Notes under the pieces: generated by a model
Database searches by the model: none
What the model was told of the DNA's origin: nothing
What the model saw: only the letters and a program-made list of their open reading frames with translations
Assembly: GCA_025716815.1 (NCBI GenBank)
Contig: JAIXMN010000009.1
Location: 124,001 to 188,000 of the forward strand
Length of the DNA stretch: 64,000 bases
Direction of reading: 5' to 3'
Source of the DNA: Dichotomocladium elegans
Lineage: Eukaryota > Mucoromycota > Mucoromycetes > Mucorales > Lichtheimiaceae
Position numbers and translations under genes: made by a program
In this document: one piece after another, positions 47,216-58,095 of the stretch
Position numbering within the stretch: the first letter of the stretch is position 1
How the letters are laid out: every line of letters starts with the position of its first letter

Positions 47216-47887
47216 ATGGCGCCACGCAGAATATACAACCAGTCATTCAACAGCGGCGACAACAGCTATTCGAATAATGGACGTACTGTGACAGTGGGCG
47301 CCAATGTAGGTTTGAATGAAAGGTACGTAAACATCGGAAAATTATTATATGAACATGAGGGTTTACGCGATCTATCCATATACAGATTTAGCCAACTTCA
47401 GAAAGCCAAGCCTCAGGAACCATCCGGTCGACTCAGCAGCCAACCAGGCCGCGGCAGCGTTTTCGCCCGCATCCGTGGTGGAGCCGCAGTAGCTGCTCCC
47501 GGCAACTCTAGCAGTAATAGACGTCGTAACGATATTCAAAGCAGATTAAGTAAGCCCGTGAAAGCTGGCATTCGCAAGCGCAGTGGTCCAACTCCTATGC
47601 AAGGCGTCGAGCGGACCAGCGGACGTCTGGCACGCCATGGTAAGCCCAAGTACGGTGGCGATCAAGCTTCGAAAGGCGGCGCTCGGGGAAATACCGGCAA
47701 TAAGGGCAAGCGCCCTGCTCGGGGCGGCGCAAAGGGCAAAAGCACCAGGACCTCTTTGTCTACTACGGATCTCGACAAGGCACTGGACGATTACATGATG
47801 AAAGACCCCAAAGTTGCGCAATCCAAGTTGGATGCTGAGCTTACTGAGTACATGGACGACTCGGGTGACGTCCTCATGGACTTGTAA
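47216..47887 (+). CDS. FoP/ALYREF-type RNA-export adaptor without RRM
   Basis: Two exons (47216-47322 and 47386-47887) give 202 aa. A UAP56-binding-like N-terminal stretch (LNERFSQLQ) is followed by a long basic, Arg/Gly-rich region (RIRGG, GGARGNTGNKGKRPARGG) and the C-terminal FoP-duplication/CHTOP-like motif LDKALDDYMMKDPKVAQSKL, then LDAELTEYMDD. Proteins of this group couple transcription and splicing to mRNA export through the TREX complex. Unlike ALYREF/Yra1 there is no RRM; the layout is closer to CHTOP/FOP. The intron is phase 2 and joins NE to RFSQ. Confidence 0.75.
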   Translation: MAPRRIYNQSFNSGDNSYSNNGRTVTVGANVGLNERYVNIGKLLYEHEGLRDLSIYRFSQLQKAKPQEPSGRLSSQPGRGSVFARIRGGAAVAAPGNSSSNRRRNDIQSRLSKPVKAGIRKRSGPTPMQGVERTSGRLARHGKPKYGGDQASKGGARGNTGNKGKRPARGGAKGKSTRTSLSTTDLDKALDDYMMKDPKVAQSKLDAELTEYMDDSGDVLMDL

Positions 47888-48185
47888 TTAATTGACCCGC
47901 CCATATCACTCTTGCCTTCAGGGCATACTTTCTCATCCTTTTCGTCTCTTTTACACACACCCGCGTTCCCCTTTTTTACAAAATGATTGGTTGTACACAC
48001 ACACTCTTTATTTTCTTTCAGCAGTTTTTTTTCTCTTTTTACTATCAGTGCATACCGTGTTGGCATAAAGCATGTGGATAAATATTGCATTTAGTGCGCG
48101 CCGTGAGCACTACGGAATCTTCCAGCGGAACTTGTAGTTCCTGACCCCTAAATTAACCGACGAACAATGAAAATGCTTTATTTTT

Positions 48186-49363
48186 ATGTCATGGTTCGCA
48201 TCGACGCCCCGCTTTATTCGCATCACTCTCTTCCTCATGTATCTACCTCCGGCAACCTCTGGGACCATCTTTTTTTCCATCTATACGGTGGGTCTCATTG
48301 CTTTCATGCATGCTGTGGAAAGGAATCCACAGACACAGTTCGGTTATTCCAAGTTCGCGTTTGGAAAGGACTCCAAATGGAAGGCAAGTTGCGACGATAT
48401 CTCGATTTCCCGTTTCTCTGATTAACAGGGCTTCAACGCAGCTTCCTTCGTTTTATGGAATGCTCATTATCTATTCGCCCGCGGCCTTTGTATCGCTGAT
48501 GTATCTTGTCTTCTTCACTGCGACTGAAGGCTACGCTGTCCGGCTCTTGGCGCTCTTGAACACCCTCCATTATTTTAAGCGCATTGCGGTATATACACGA
48601 GACACATTCTTTTTTTTTTTTTGGTCCTCGTTACGCAAAAGAAGAAAAAGGGCTCATGTGTTTCTTCCATGGCCCTCTTCTGTAGGAAGTCTTGTTTGTG
48701 CACAAGTATTCGGGCAGCGTGCTCGCCTTTCACACCTGCATCATCTCGCTCGGCTATGCATCGTATTGCGTCACGCTAATGTACCTTGTCTCGCAGGTTC
48801 CCGACGCAGCGATCAGTCAAAGTCAAGTGATCCTCGGGTCGGTGATCTTTTTTGCGGCAGAGGCTAGCAACCATTACCATCATCTCATCCTGGCCGGTCT
48901 CCGAGCCAAGAAGGATGACGTCCGCTACAGAGTAAGTTTTGTTTTCCTTTGATTTCACCAACCACCACCACCGCACCCCTCTCGCTGATCTAAAGCAGGA
49001 CTGGCTCTGACAAGGTTTCTTTTGCACAATATCAAACTCATTTCTATCTATCTTTTTTTTTTTAAAAAAAAGGTGCCGGATGATGGATTATTTAAACTGG
49101 TGTGGTGTCCTCATTATGTATGTCTTTAAATGGGAAGGTCACTTACCGGAGAAGCGCAAGATATTGACATACGTTCTGATTAGTTGAGTGAGATTGTCGC
49201 GTTCTTCTCTTTGGGTCTTGTATCACAAAACGTGCTCGGTATCCTCTTTCAGCTCAATGCTGCTTCCTATCTCAGCGCCCGCGCGCTCAACACCAAAGCT
49301 TGGTACGAACAAAAGTTTCCTGAAGCTCCCAAACGATTTGCTTTGATCCCCTTCATCCTTTGA
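48186..49363 (+). CDS. Steroid 5-alpha-reductase family membrane enzyme
   Basis: Five exons (48186-48383, 48442-48588, 48686-48931, 49073-49117, 49184-49363) give 271 aa. Several hydrophobic segments are visible (LFLMYLPPATSGTIFFSIYT, MLIIYSPAAFVSLMYLVFF, ILFQLNAASYL). Family motifs are LNTLHYFKRIAEVLFVHKYS, ASNHYHHLILAGLR and LVWCPHYLSEIVAFF, of the 3-oxo-5-alpha-steroid 4-dehydrogenase C-terminal domain, which uses NADPH to reduce a conjugated double bond in ER lipids. Relatives include polyprenol reductase, TECR/Tsc13 and plant DET2-like proteins; which one this is cannot be told. Intron 1 needs a GC donor (TGGAAG|GCAAGT). The start lacks support beyond being the first in-frame ATG. Confidence 0.85.
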
Positions 49364-49378
49364 GAGGTGTAAAAACGA

Positions 49379-49402
49379 TTTATTATTATTATTATTATTA
49401 TT
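49379..49402. repeat. (ATT)n microsatellite
   Basis: About eight ATT units directly after the reductase gene, in the 213-bp convergent gap before the CRAL-TRIO gene's stop codon. Confidence 0.9.
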
Positions 49403-49576
49403 AGAATATTAATGGTTAGCAGTTCAACTCGAATATATAAAAAAGAGGGAATTTGAATGAGACGGGCTACGAAAGGAGAAATGTACAGGCACAGGGGATG
49501 CGAGTGGGGAGGAAGAGCAGAAAGACTATCACAACGAAGGATGTTATATCACCTTTTACCACTTCCCATCTTCCTC

Positions 49577-51882
49577 CTACTGGTAAAGCTGGGTATGCGT
49601 GCGTGAACCAGCTAGCAGGCGAAAGAGTTGACTCAGCTGTCTGCTCATCAGGAGATAGAACATAGCGCAGTACGCCGCACTCTTGTGCACGACTGTCGCC
49701 TTGAACAAACCACGCGCGCAGCGCACCAGCCGCTGGATGAGGAAACATCCTGAAGTACCTACTCCACTTGATGCCCGAGGAATACTGGCTGGAGACAAGC
49801 GACCTGCGAACTGAGGAGAAGCAGAACGGACCCAGTGTCTTGCGTGGATGCCGTCGCTGGTCAAAAGATCACAGTTCTCCTCATCGCCCGCTCTTTCTGA
49901 CTTCTGAACTGCTTCTTTGGATATCATGTGATCATCGACCTCTTCACATTGCTGTGTTTCCTGTTTCTCCAGAAGAGCAAGACGGTTGGCAAGAAGGACG
50001 CTTTCGATCCCCATCACGACCGTTGACCAAGATGGGCACCGCCGATGCGACCATAACGATGTACGAAGGAAAGGTTTGAGAAAGTGAGTTGTGCAGGTAT
50101 GTATGCCTAACAAGTAGTGCGGATTTGCGTGTCTCTTGACTGGGTGCATCGATACGACATCTTTGCAATGTGGTAGCAGAAAATGCATGGGTGAGGTCGG
50201 GGAAGGCAGGGAGGATGCCGGAGTAGGAGTTGCAGTACTGGGGGTACCATCGAGGCTCTCCAGCGCTCCGAGAATTGCATCGCCTTCGTCATTTGATGTT
50301 ATTGAAGATGCCCGAGAAGATTGTTTTGAAATGGGTGATAGTACGAAAATCGTGTTCGTAGTCTTCTCTGCTTCTGTCTCATTGTGGTCCACACATTCGG
50401 GCTCCTCATAGCCGTTGTCTTCCATAGGCTGTGCATATCCAATTTGCGTATGCAGTGTACTCGTCGAATTCTCCACTGCAGTCATCTCAAGGAACCTTTC
50501 AGTTGTGTCATTCTCCGTATTTTCTTCATATGCAGCCATCAATATCGTAGGCTCTAAACTGTCGCGGGTCACCTCCGCATCAGATCTGCAGACTTCTTGT
50601 TTTTCTATTTTGATGTCGGTGTTGCAGGCCTGGATAACGAAACTGTCTGTCGTATTCCTTCCCCCATTTTTTGTCTCTGCAACGGCGACTTCCGGTTGTT
50701 CACCCATCTCAAAGACCTCAGCGTCCTCGGTTGCTTTTTCTTCTTCATGCCTACGTATAGACTGATCTTGCTCTAATGCAAAGAGCAAGTGCTCAATATT
50801 TACAGATCCCATCGGTGTTGGTATATCGTCCTCGCCACCAAATTCTGTAGATAATTGCAATGCAAATCCCCGGGGTGGGGGTGGGTGGGCAATCTCTGTG
50901 AGTTCTTTGTTTTTCTACTTCCACCCTTACTTTTCACATATACCACTGATCGATGATCGCCCGTATATTATATGATATTGCAAACACACCTCGTAGGAGA
51001 GACTCTTTTGGAATCATCTCAATCAGTTCATTCGAAGACGGGAAACTGACCCGGTTTCGCGCCTCGTCATCTAGAAGGTAGGCTAACTTCTGCCATAGGC
51101 CCTGGTAGGTCCATCCAAAATTTATAATGTAAACGGCGCCAATGGACCCAGGAAATTTTTGATCGATCAAATCCACGAGGTGAGCCTTGAGAAATGTGGC
51201 ATCCTATGTCGAGAGACGTTAAGACGGGGAAAAGGAGGGGAAAAAGAGGCTTTACAAAATCACGCACACGACGTCGAACGCTTTCTTACAATGGGAAGGA
51301 ATGGCGCTCCACAAAAATCAACGATAACGGAAAGCTGACGGTATACCGTTGAGTCATCATTGCTCAGGGAACATGCAAGCTTTTGACGAGCTTCTTCCAT
51401 CACCCGGCATGCATAGATCGGTATCAAGTCCACAAAACAAGACAGGGTCGGAAAAAATGCCAGGCGGACAACAAGCAACGGCCGCCCAAGCAGATCTTGC
51501 TTGTGAAAAAACGCAAGGCTGTCCCCTTCCCATGCGAACGAAAGGACATGCTGCTGCTGTTGGCGCCAGCAGAGTGTGTCCCATAGTCGACGGTGGGCGG
51601 CATCCGAATCAAATTTGGCTTGCTCAAGGAATCGAAAAGCTGGAGTTGCACAAGGCTAATTTGTTAACAATAACCCAATGCGGGATGGGTGTGTGTGTGT
51701 GCGGGGGAGTGCCACTTGCCATTGTCCTGGACATATCTTTGTGCTTCAAGCGCCTCGGAAGCTGAAAAGTGAAAGGCGAGATCAACTTTGAGCAGCAATC
51801 GTCTGATCAATTCTTCAGTGGCCCGCATGGGTCCGCCATTTCGTGCATGCATCGGATCTGGTTTGTCGTGGAAGAATGACAT
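49577..51882 (-). CDS. CRAL-TRIO (Sec14-like) lipid-transfer domain protein with long acidic tail
   Basis: Four exons (51882-51720, 51639-51290, 51203-50990, 50844-49577) give 664 aa. The CRAL-TRIO N-terminal helices (RFLEQAKFDSDAAHRRLWDT) and lipid-binding domain (DLLGRPLLVVRLAFFPT, LSVIVDFCGAPFLPIDATFL, GAVYIINFGWTYQGLWQ, LIEMIPKESLLREFGGED) fill the first 250 residues. The remaining 400 are acidic, Ser/Thr-rich and probably disordered, with a hydrophobic/basic C-terminal stretch (RLVRCARGLFKATVV, YCAMFYLLMSRQ) that might touch membranes. Such proteins exchange phosphatidylinositol or other lipids between membranes. Intron 1 needs a GC donor (AATG|GCAAGT) and joins VQDN to AFRFLEQ. Confidence 0.87.
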
Positions 51883-53631
51883 AATTGGCCGAGGAAAAAT
51901 AAAAAAGAGGAGAAGAAGGAGGATCTTTATGAGGCGTAGGAGAGAGCATACAAAAAGAAACAAGTTGTTTTCTCCGTATACAATGTGCAGCCCTTTCAAC
52001 AAACACAATGATTTTTCGCATGATCGGAGGAGTTACTTACCCACACCCCTTTGTTCTGTACGTACCTCAGACTGGCTAACATGGTAGGGGCCCTGTGTTC
52101 GCTCCTATTCTCCCCCCCCCAAAAAAAAAAAAATGCAGCCAAGGCACTCGAAGTGTGTGCCTTCTTCGAAACACCATCAAAGGAACAAGCAGAACAACTC
52201 GCAAAGCACGATTTTCCGCCATATTTGCGACACAGCCCCCGCTAAACATCTGCACCTGCAGAATGCCTCTCTGCTCACTGACAACATCGGTGGAAAATGG
52301 CATAGAGAGCTTTGCATCAGCGTCTCTATACCAGCGGCATCATTTTATTTGGGGATCTGTCGAGATCATCTACCGTTTTGCTCTTCATCACATCCTTTTA
52401 ACCTACGGAAGTATTTCGATGTGTGTTCAGCCAACTCACCCTTCATTAACCGGGAGCTAGCTAAACGACCATCATAGGCTAGATTACATAGTATATTAGT
52501 ACATACATTGTAGCATACACGAAATATGATCGCCTGAAACGCTCGGCAAACCCTTACCAAAAGAGACCAACCCCTCTCTATTGCTATGTACTTATCAGGA
52601 CCAGAATGCGATTCATTTTAACATAGCAATGATGGTAATTAAACGAGTCAACCGTTAGCTACAGCATGTACATATACACGAGAATCGAGTATGGCTGCAC
52701 GCAACGGCTACCTTTAGTCTAGATCCGTTACAACGTACAAAACACATAGTGTAGCGTACTTTTTTTTGTTTGTTTTATCCCTAATCCACGCGCATCTCAT
52801 GTACGAACTGGAGTAGACGATTGAACAAAAGACATTTATCACAGGGATGTACAAATACTGGATGGTTGCGAAGTATGCTCCCTTATTGGACTCCAGCATA
52901 ACCATCTCTTCCATGTTCTTCTCAGTGGGCATGATCACTGCCAACCTAACTTGCTTTATCGCTATCTAACATGCACTTTCCTTTGCAGATTAGCCAGTAG
53001 TACCCGTACTAGATGAGTCGTGGAAGAGATGGGCTCATGGACACCCTTCCGATGCTTGTCTTGGTTTCAGGCACCATTCCGTTCATTTCCTCTGTTGCTG
53101 CCATTTCCTTCCTTGCATTTCTCTTTTGTGTCCGTCTCGTTTATTGCCGGAGCTCCCCAGGATAAGTCAAGAGTTCCCTAGCACCCTTGAGTGTAAGTTA
53201 AAGAGTCAGTGTTTTCAGCTGATGTATGATTATACATCCACCGATGTAAAGTTGTTTTATGTGCTGATACAACGACTTTATACAATATATGTGTGTTTTG
53301 TAGTGTCATTATTATCCCATGTGCTATGTGTTCCCAATGTCGCCGTTATCGCATAGCCACGCCTCATATCATACTGCTTCTCAGGAAAATAGGCGAAATT
53401 GTGTCATCTGAAATTGTCAAAAGTCTGTTCTTTGAGGTGCAAACATATTGTTATAAAATATCTTGGAGAGATGTGAAAACCAAAACCAAAAAAAAAAAAC
53501 CGACTATCTTGGCAGCTTGTAACCGTGCACAGATTCTTTTTGGCTAATATCAAGAAAAATTTGCAAGGACCATCAGACTGTGTTGTTGAGATGAAAATAA
53601 TGGCGAGAAGAAGGCATAATATTGAGTACAC
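51883..53631. other. Intergenic region
   Basis: Contains the CRAL-TRIO promoter at its left and the CDC24 3' UTR at its right. Short ORFs only, including a run of 13 A at about 52121. No gene or repeat family recognised. Confidence 0.5.
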
Positions 53632-56522
53632 TCAAGTAGGAGGTGGAAACGTAATGACAAAGAAGTCGATCGTGTTAGTTGCACTACGGGCCTCAAATGC
53701 CACCTGAATGTCGTCATCAGAGCCGATCGTGATCAGATCACCGTCTTCGTCCCGGTATTTCACTCCAATTGATCCGCATTCGATTTGCGACGATGTCAAC
53801 TTGAGCTTGGACGCAATGCGGCGTATAAGATCGTGGTACCCGATATCGAGAGGAATCTCCGCCGTATGAAGCTCATTATGATATCTGATCCTTGCGGTGA
53901 CAGCCGCATTTTCGCTAGCATCAGCATTGTCGGATCTGTTACTGTGTCCGGATATGACGGATGATACAACCTCTGAAAGTTTATCACAGCGTCCTTCGCC
54001 CATATGTTTCACATCAGAAGTGCAGAGTACTCGTGAGATTATGCTGCTGCACTCGTCGTCAATGCTATGCTGCGCCTTCATTAGCGAAGCAGTAACAGCA
54101 CTACGGAAGTCATCCGCATCTTCATCCACCGACAATGGTAATTCCTTGCGCTGCCACCAAAACTGTCCTAGCCCTGTGCTACAGCTTGAGGCGCGGTTGG
54201 AAGCAGATGGTGTCGAAGGATTGGAGCCCGTGAGCGGCGAGGACGGATGCGATAGGGGTGAGTCTTCTCCTGCTGCTGCAGAGAACATGTCCTGCAACAG
54301 AGCCATACTTGCTGCAGCAGGTGCATTGTGCTGTTTCCCGTCGTATTCTCCTGCAAGAGGGAGGACTAACTCACTTTTACTACGGTGTTCTAATAGATGA
54401 AGCTTCTGCTGTTGACCTTGCAATTGCGCATTTTGTGAGCGTGACCGACGACCGAGAGAAAAGCCATGATCTTCTTCATCGTTGCTTGAATGATCCAAAT
54501 CATCGGCAGTGAGCTGCTCGTCAAAGTTGAATGATGATGAGGCTGTCGCGGCGAAGCTGTTGCACGTAAAGGTGGATGGATCGAGGCTCAGTTCAGGCTG
54601 ATGTTTCTGGACCAACGCCTCTGCTATAGCCCTGCTTTCACGGGAAAGTCGCTTTTCTGTTTTGATGAGTCTGTTCAGGACCTCTTGCCACTGCTGCAGT
54701 TGCTCTGTATTTCTGAATTTAACAGTGCAAGAGGTGATACTGAAAGAATTCGACCTTGGATCTCTTTCAGACCAAAAGATTGACAGTGAAAATGTCCCTA
54801 TATATATTGTTCATATGAGTATATGCTTCAGTCTATAAAAGAAAATACGAGGATCGCAACTACGTACCTTGATGGCTGGCATCGGTGACCTGGACAATCT
54901 GGGAGATCGTAATCTTACCACGCATGAAGAGTCGAGTGGTCTCCTTGGTTTTCTTCTTTTTTGAACTTTTCACGCCCGACTTTTTGCCGGTACTGCTAGA
55001 GGAAGAGTCATTAAGTTCTGTGCAAACCAAAAGGGTTTTTTCAAATAGGTAGAGTTGGACATCATAGTCGATATTATTCCTATTGAGAGAGAAGCGTTCC
55101 TGAAGCAAGAGGAGACCAAAGGTAGGTATATCACATCCACGATGATCGTTCAAGCGGGTCTTGAGATCCTCGACCAGCAGCTGATTCTCTTGGAGACGCT
55201 TAGTCTCGTTAACCTTGGTAGCTACTCTCTGAATAGCCATAAGACCAAATTTCATTTCTTCATAATATGCCCATGTACATGGGGTAGCCTTGATAAGCTC
55301 ATACATTATCAGGGGATACTTGCATACACGCTGGACAGGCTTGATGAGCATAGACGGAAGTTCATAGGTTGGGTTTGTGAGCGTGCCCAATTGCTGCAGC
55401 TTCTGCGCCTCCTGAAAAACCAGATCTTGTGCAGTTTTAAAATTGGCGCAGAAAGGCTCATACACCGAAAAGGCATCCTCAAGCCTGATAAACAAATTCC
55501 CAAAGCGCTGCTCTTCCGGCGGTTTGTCTGCATAGTCCTCAGCGTAGATTAGAAAGCGTCGTTGGAAATCAACCAGTGCGTTCAGATTGCCGAAGAGTTG
55601 GTGCAGTGTATCGGGCGGTAGCAATTGCTGGGTCTGTGCCTCACGCATATATCTCTGCATAATAGGGAGACGGAGAAGTAGTCGGGTTTCTCATTTTAAT
55701 AATCCTGACTAAGGCTGTGTGTCATTGGGAACACTTGCCTGGAGCCTTTCTAGATCATGCACATATCTGCGCTCGGTCTCAATCAATTCGAAAACGATCA
55801 TATCACGAGTATTTTTGGGAGGGTCGGAGCAGTGACGGAGGTCCGGTTGAATGGAAATCATGCCGTTTGTTTCGAGGAGACCAAGGATGTGACTCACTGT
55901 GTTGACAACCTAAAAGTGTGCGGGAGGATAACCATCCCCCCCAGATTAAGGGGGTCGAGGAGCATGTGAGGAGAACGATAATACCCCAATTTATCTACTT
56001 CTCCTCATGACATACTTTGACAAAGCCATTCGTATTGTCCTGGAATAGATCAGACACCGTAAAGAGATGATCCTCCGGCATCCCAAGATGGTCGCGGCAG
56101 GCAACGATAAAGTGGTATACGCACGCTTTGGGCTTCGCCTTGCTCATTTCTCCGATCTTTATCGGAGCGGTATTCTTAAGCGTGTTATAGAGAAGGCAGA
56201 GGCTTGAACCCTCTCTGCATATAGACCATAATTTGTTCAGTGGGTCGTTACTAACAGCAGCAGCAGCAGCAGCAGCGTCGGACGTCATTGATGTGCTCTT
56301 AATTGTCGTAAATGCCGCGATACCATCCTCTTTGGCTGCTGTCATGACAGGCATTATAGGCTCCATAGATAGGTACTCGTCGAATCCTGGTATTGCTGCT
56401 AGTCCGTTTAAAACGGCCCTGCACGTATGGTAAAGCGATGTCCGTTTACAGCTGCTGGTATTCATTTCATTGGTAAATGAAGGTATAGGTGAATCGACAC
56501 TGGAGGCGATTTGAGCGGCCAT
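53632..56522 (-). CDS. CDC24: Cdc24 guanine nucleotide exchange factor for Cdc42
   Basis: Four exons (56522-56016, 55909-55739, 55654-54868, 54797-53632) give 876 aa with the complete fungal Cdc24 order: CH-like domain (TCRAVLNGLAAIPGFDEYL, DPLNKLWSICREGSSLC), DH domain (IVFELIETERRYVHDLERLQ, TYELPSMLIKPVQRVCKYPL), PH domain (YLFEKTLLVCTEL, TFSLSIFWSERDPRS, EQLQQWQEVLN), a disordered Ser-rich linker, and a C-terminal PB1 domain (ARIRYHNELHTAEIP, VKYRDEDGDLITIGSDDDI). Cdc24 activates Cdc42 at polarity sites; PB1 binds Bem1/Scd2. A seven-Ala run lies within the CH region. Intron 2, inside the DH domain, is GC-AG (CTCCAG|GCAAGT). The DGDL-type acidic OPCA motif of PB1 is intact. Confidence 0.95.
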
Positions 56523-58095
56523 GGCTGGATATTTTATGGAGTACTTTGTGTGGGTAGAACGAGCGCAAATTATAGGTCTGGTGCTGTTTATGGTGCGCGC
56601 TATGAGAAACCGGAGCGAATGACAACTGGAATGACGGCCACACTATTGTTGATATAGGGAATCTGGAATGGGTCGGATGTTGCCGTGGTGCTATCAAAGA
56701 ACGTCAGGGGGCGGGTTAGGCTATGGATGTTAGCAGCAAGAGATCAAGTAAGAAAGAGGAAGAAGATAGTCTGTATTTTCTTTACAGGAACCTGCCATAA
56801 AAAGCGGACGTACAGAACTTTTTGACAGGTACATATTGCCATCTTAGGGATTGATGTCGCTGTACTCAAAGATCCCCCTTAGGGAAAAACTCCCTTTTGA
56901 CGAATTTTATTACTTTATTGACTCAGAAAGGAGAAATGCAAAATATACTATTAAGCTACTTCTCTAACTACCTTTCCTCTTCCAAACTGCTGACATCAGC
57001 AAAAGGGGTTCTCATTGCGGCAGTTAGCTGCCGTCCTTCCAGACCGAATAAAACGCAGGGAGGTACAAATATGAGATAAATATTGCCGCTAGCGGATATG
57101 GTGCTGACCCCATCCAAGCCCACAATCATCTATCTAACAATCTATGCCTTTAAGGAACTCAAATAAAGCAAGACGACACGACTGTCGGAGCTTAAACCAT
57201 CTGCAGGCCATCAACGCAAACAGATAAGCCCATGCTCACATTGTTACTGCTAATGCTCGACGGCCCGCTATGAATTGCACATTTTCGTTTTCAGCGGAAA
57301 AGAAAGGAAGGCGAGCATGAAATAAAGCGCAGAAGCCATTCGGTAACTAGAATTAACGTTTTACATGGCACTAATTCATTACTCGCCAAAGAAGATCGAT
57401 ACAGCGGTTGAACCTATACTGCCGATCACAGCTGATAGCTACCTCACATTGGATTTTCCATGCACTAATTATATTCGCCAAGTGGACAGTGCTCGACCCA
57501 TGGCTACATAGATATGGATAACTACGTACCTGATCATTCGGGAGATGATTCGATCGGTACTGTCAGACCCTGTTGTTTATTCATCGTCCAATTATGAGCT
57601 CGCTTATAAATGATAACAAAATATGCCACAGATGATGCGATCGACTAGAAAAGAATCAATATCAATCAGCACCGCTATGGACAGCTATTTTGTGAGAATG
57701 CTGAGCAACATTCAACCGCTTGTATGAAGAGAGGAGGAAATTAACATTCTTATGTTGGCTACAACAACAGCGTGCAGAAAAAAAGATTGCACACTTCCAT
57801 TCCTCATGCGTGCTCATCAACACAAGTTCTGCTCGATTCCCTTTTCTGGAAAATATAGACGTCAAACATACGTTCTTAGTAGACCAGAGTGATGGATATC
57901 TTCTTCAACCATATATGCTGGATATCACAAATGCTCATTTTTATTGTCTTCATGGCCACAACAAGTTTATACACTAGTGAATGTTCATATTCTTCATTGC
58001 ACTGATTTCTGTATGGATTGAACTATGGACATTGATTGATGGTGGTGGGGGCGATGGCGAAGATTCGAGGGAAGCCAGATGGACTGTTAAAAAAT
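56523..58095. other. Intergenic region upstream of CDC24
   Basis: About 1.6 kb without a supported gene. It should contain the CDC24 promoter. No conserved motif or repeat family recognised. Confidence 0.5.
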
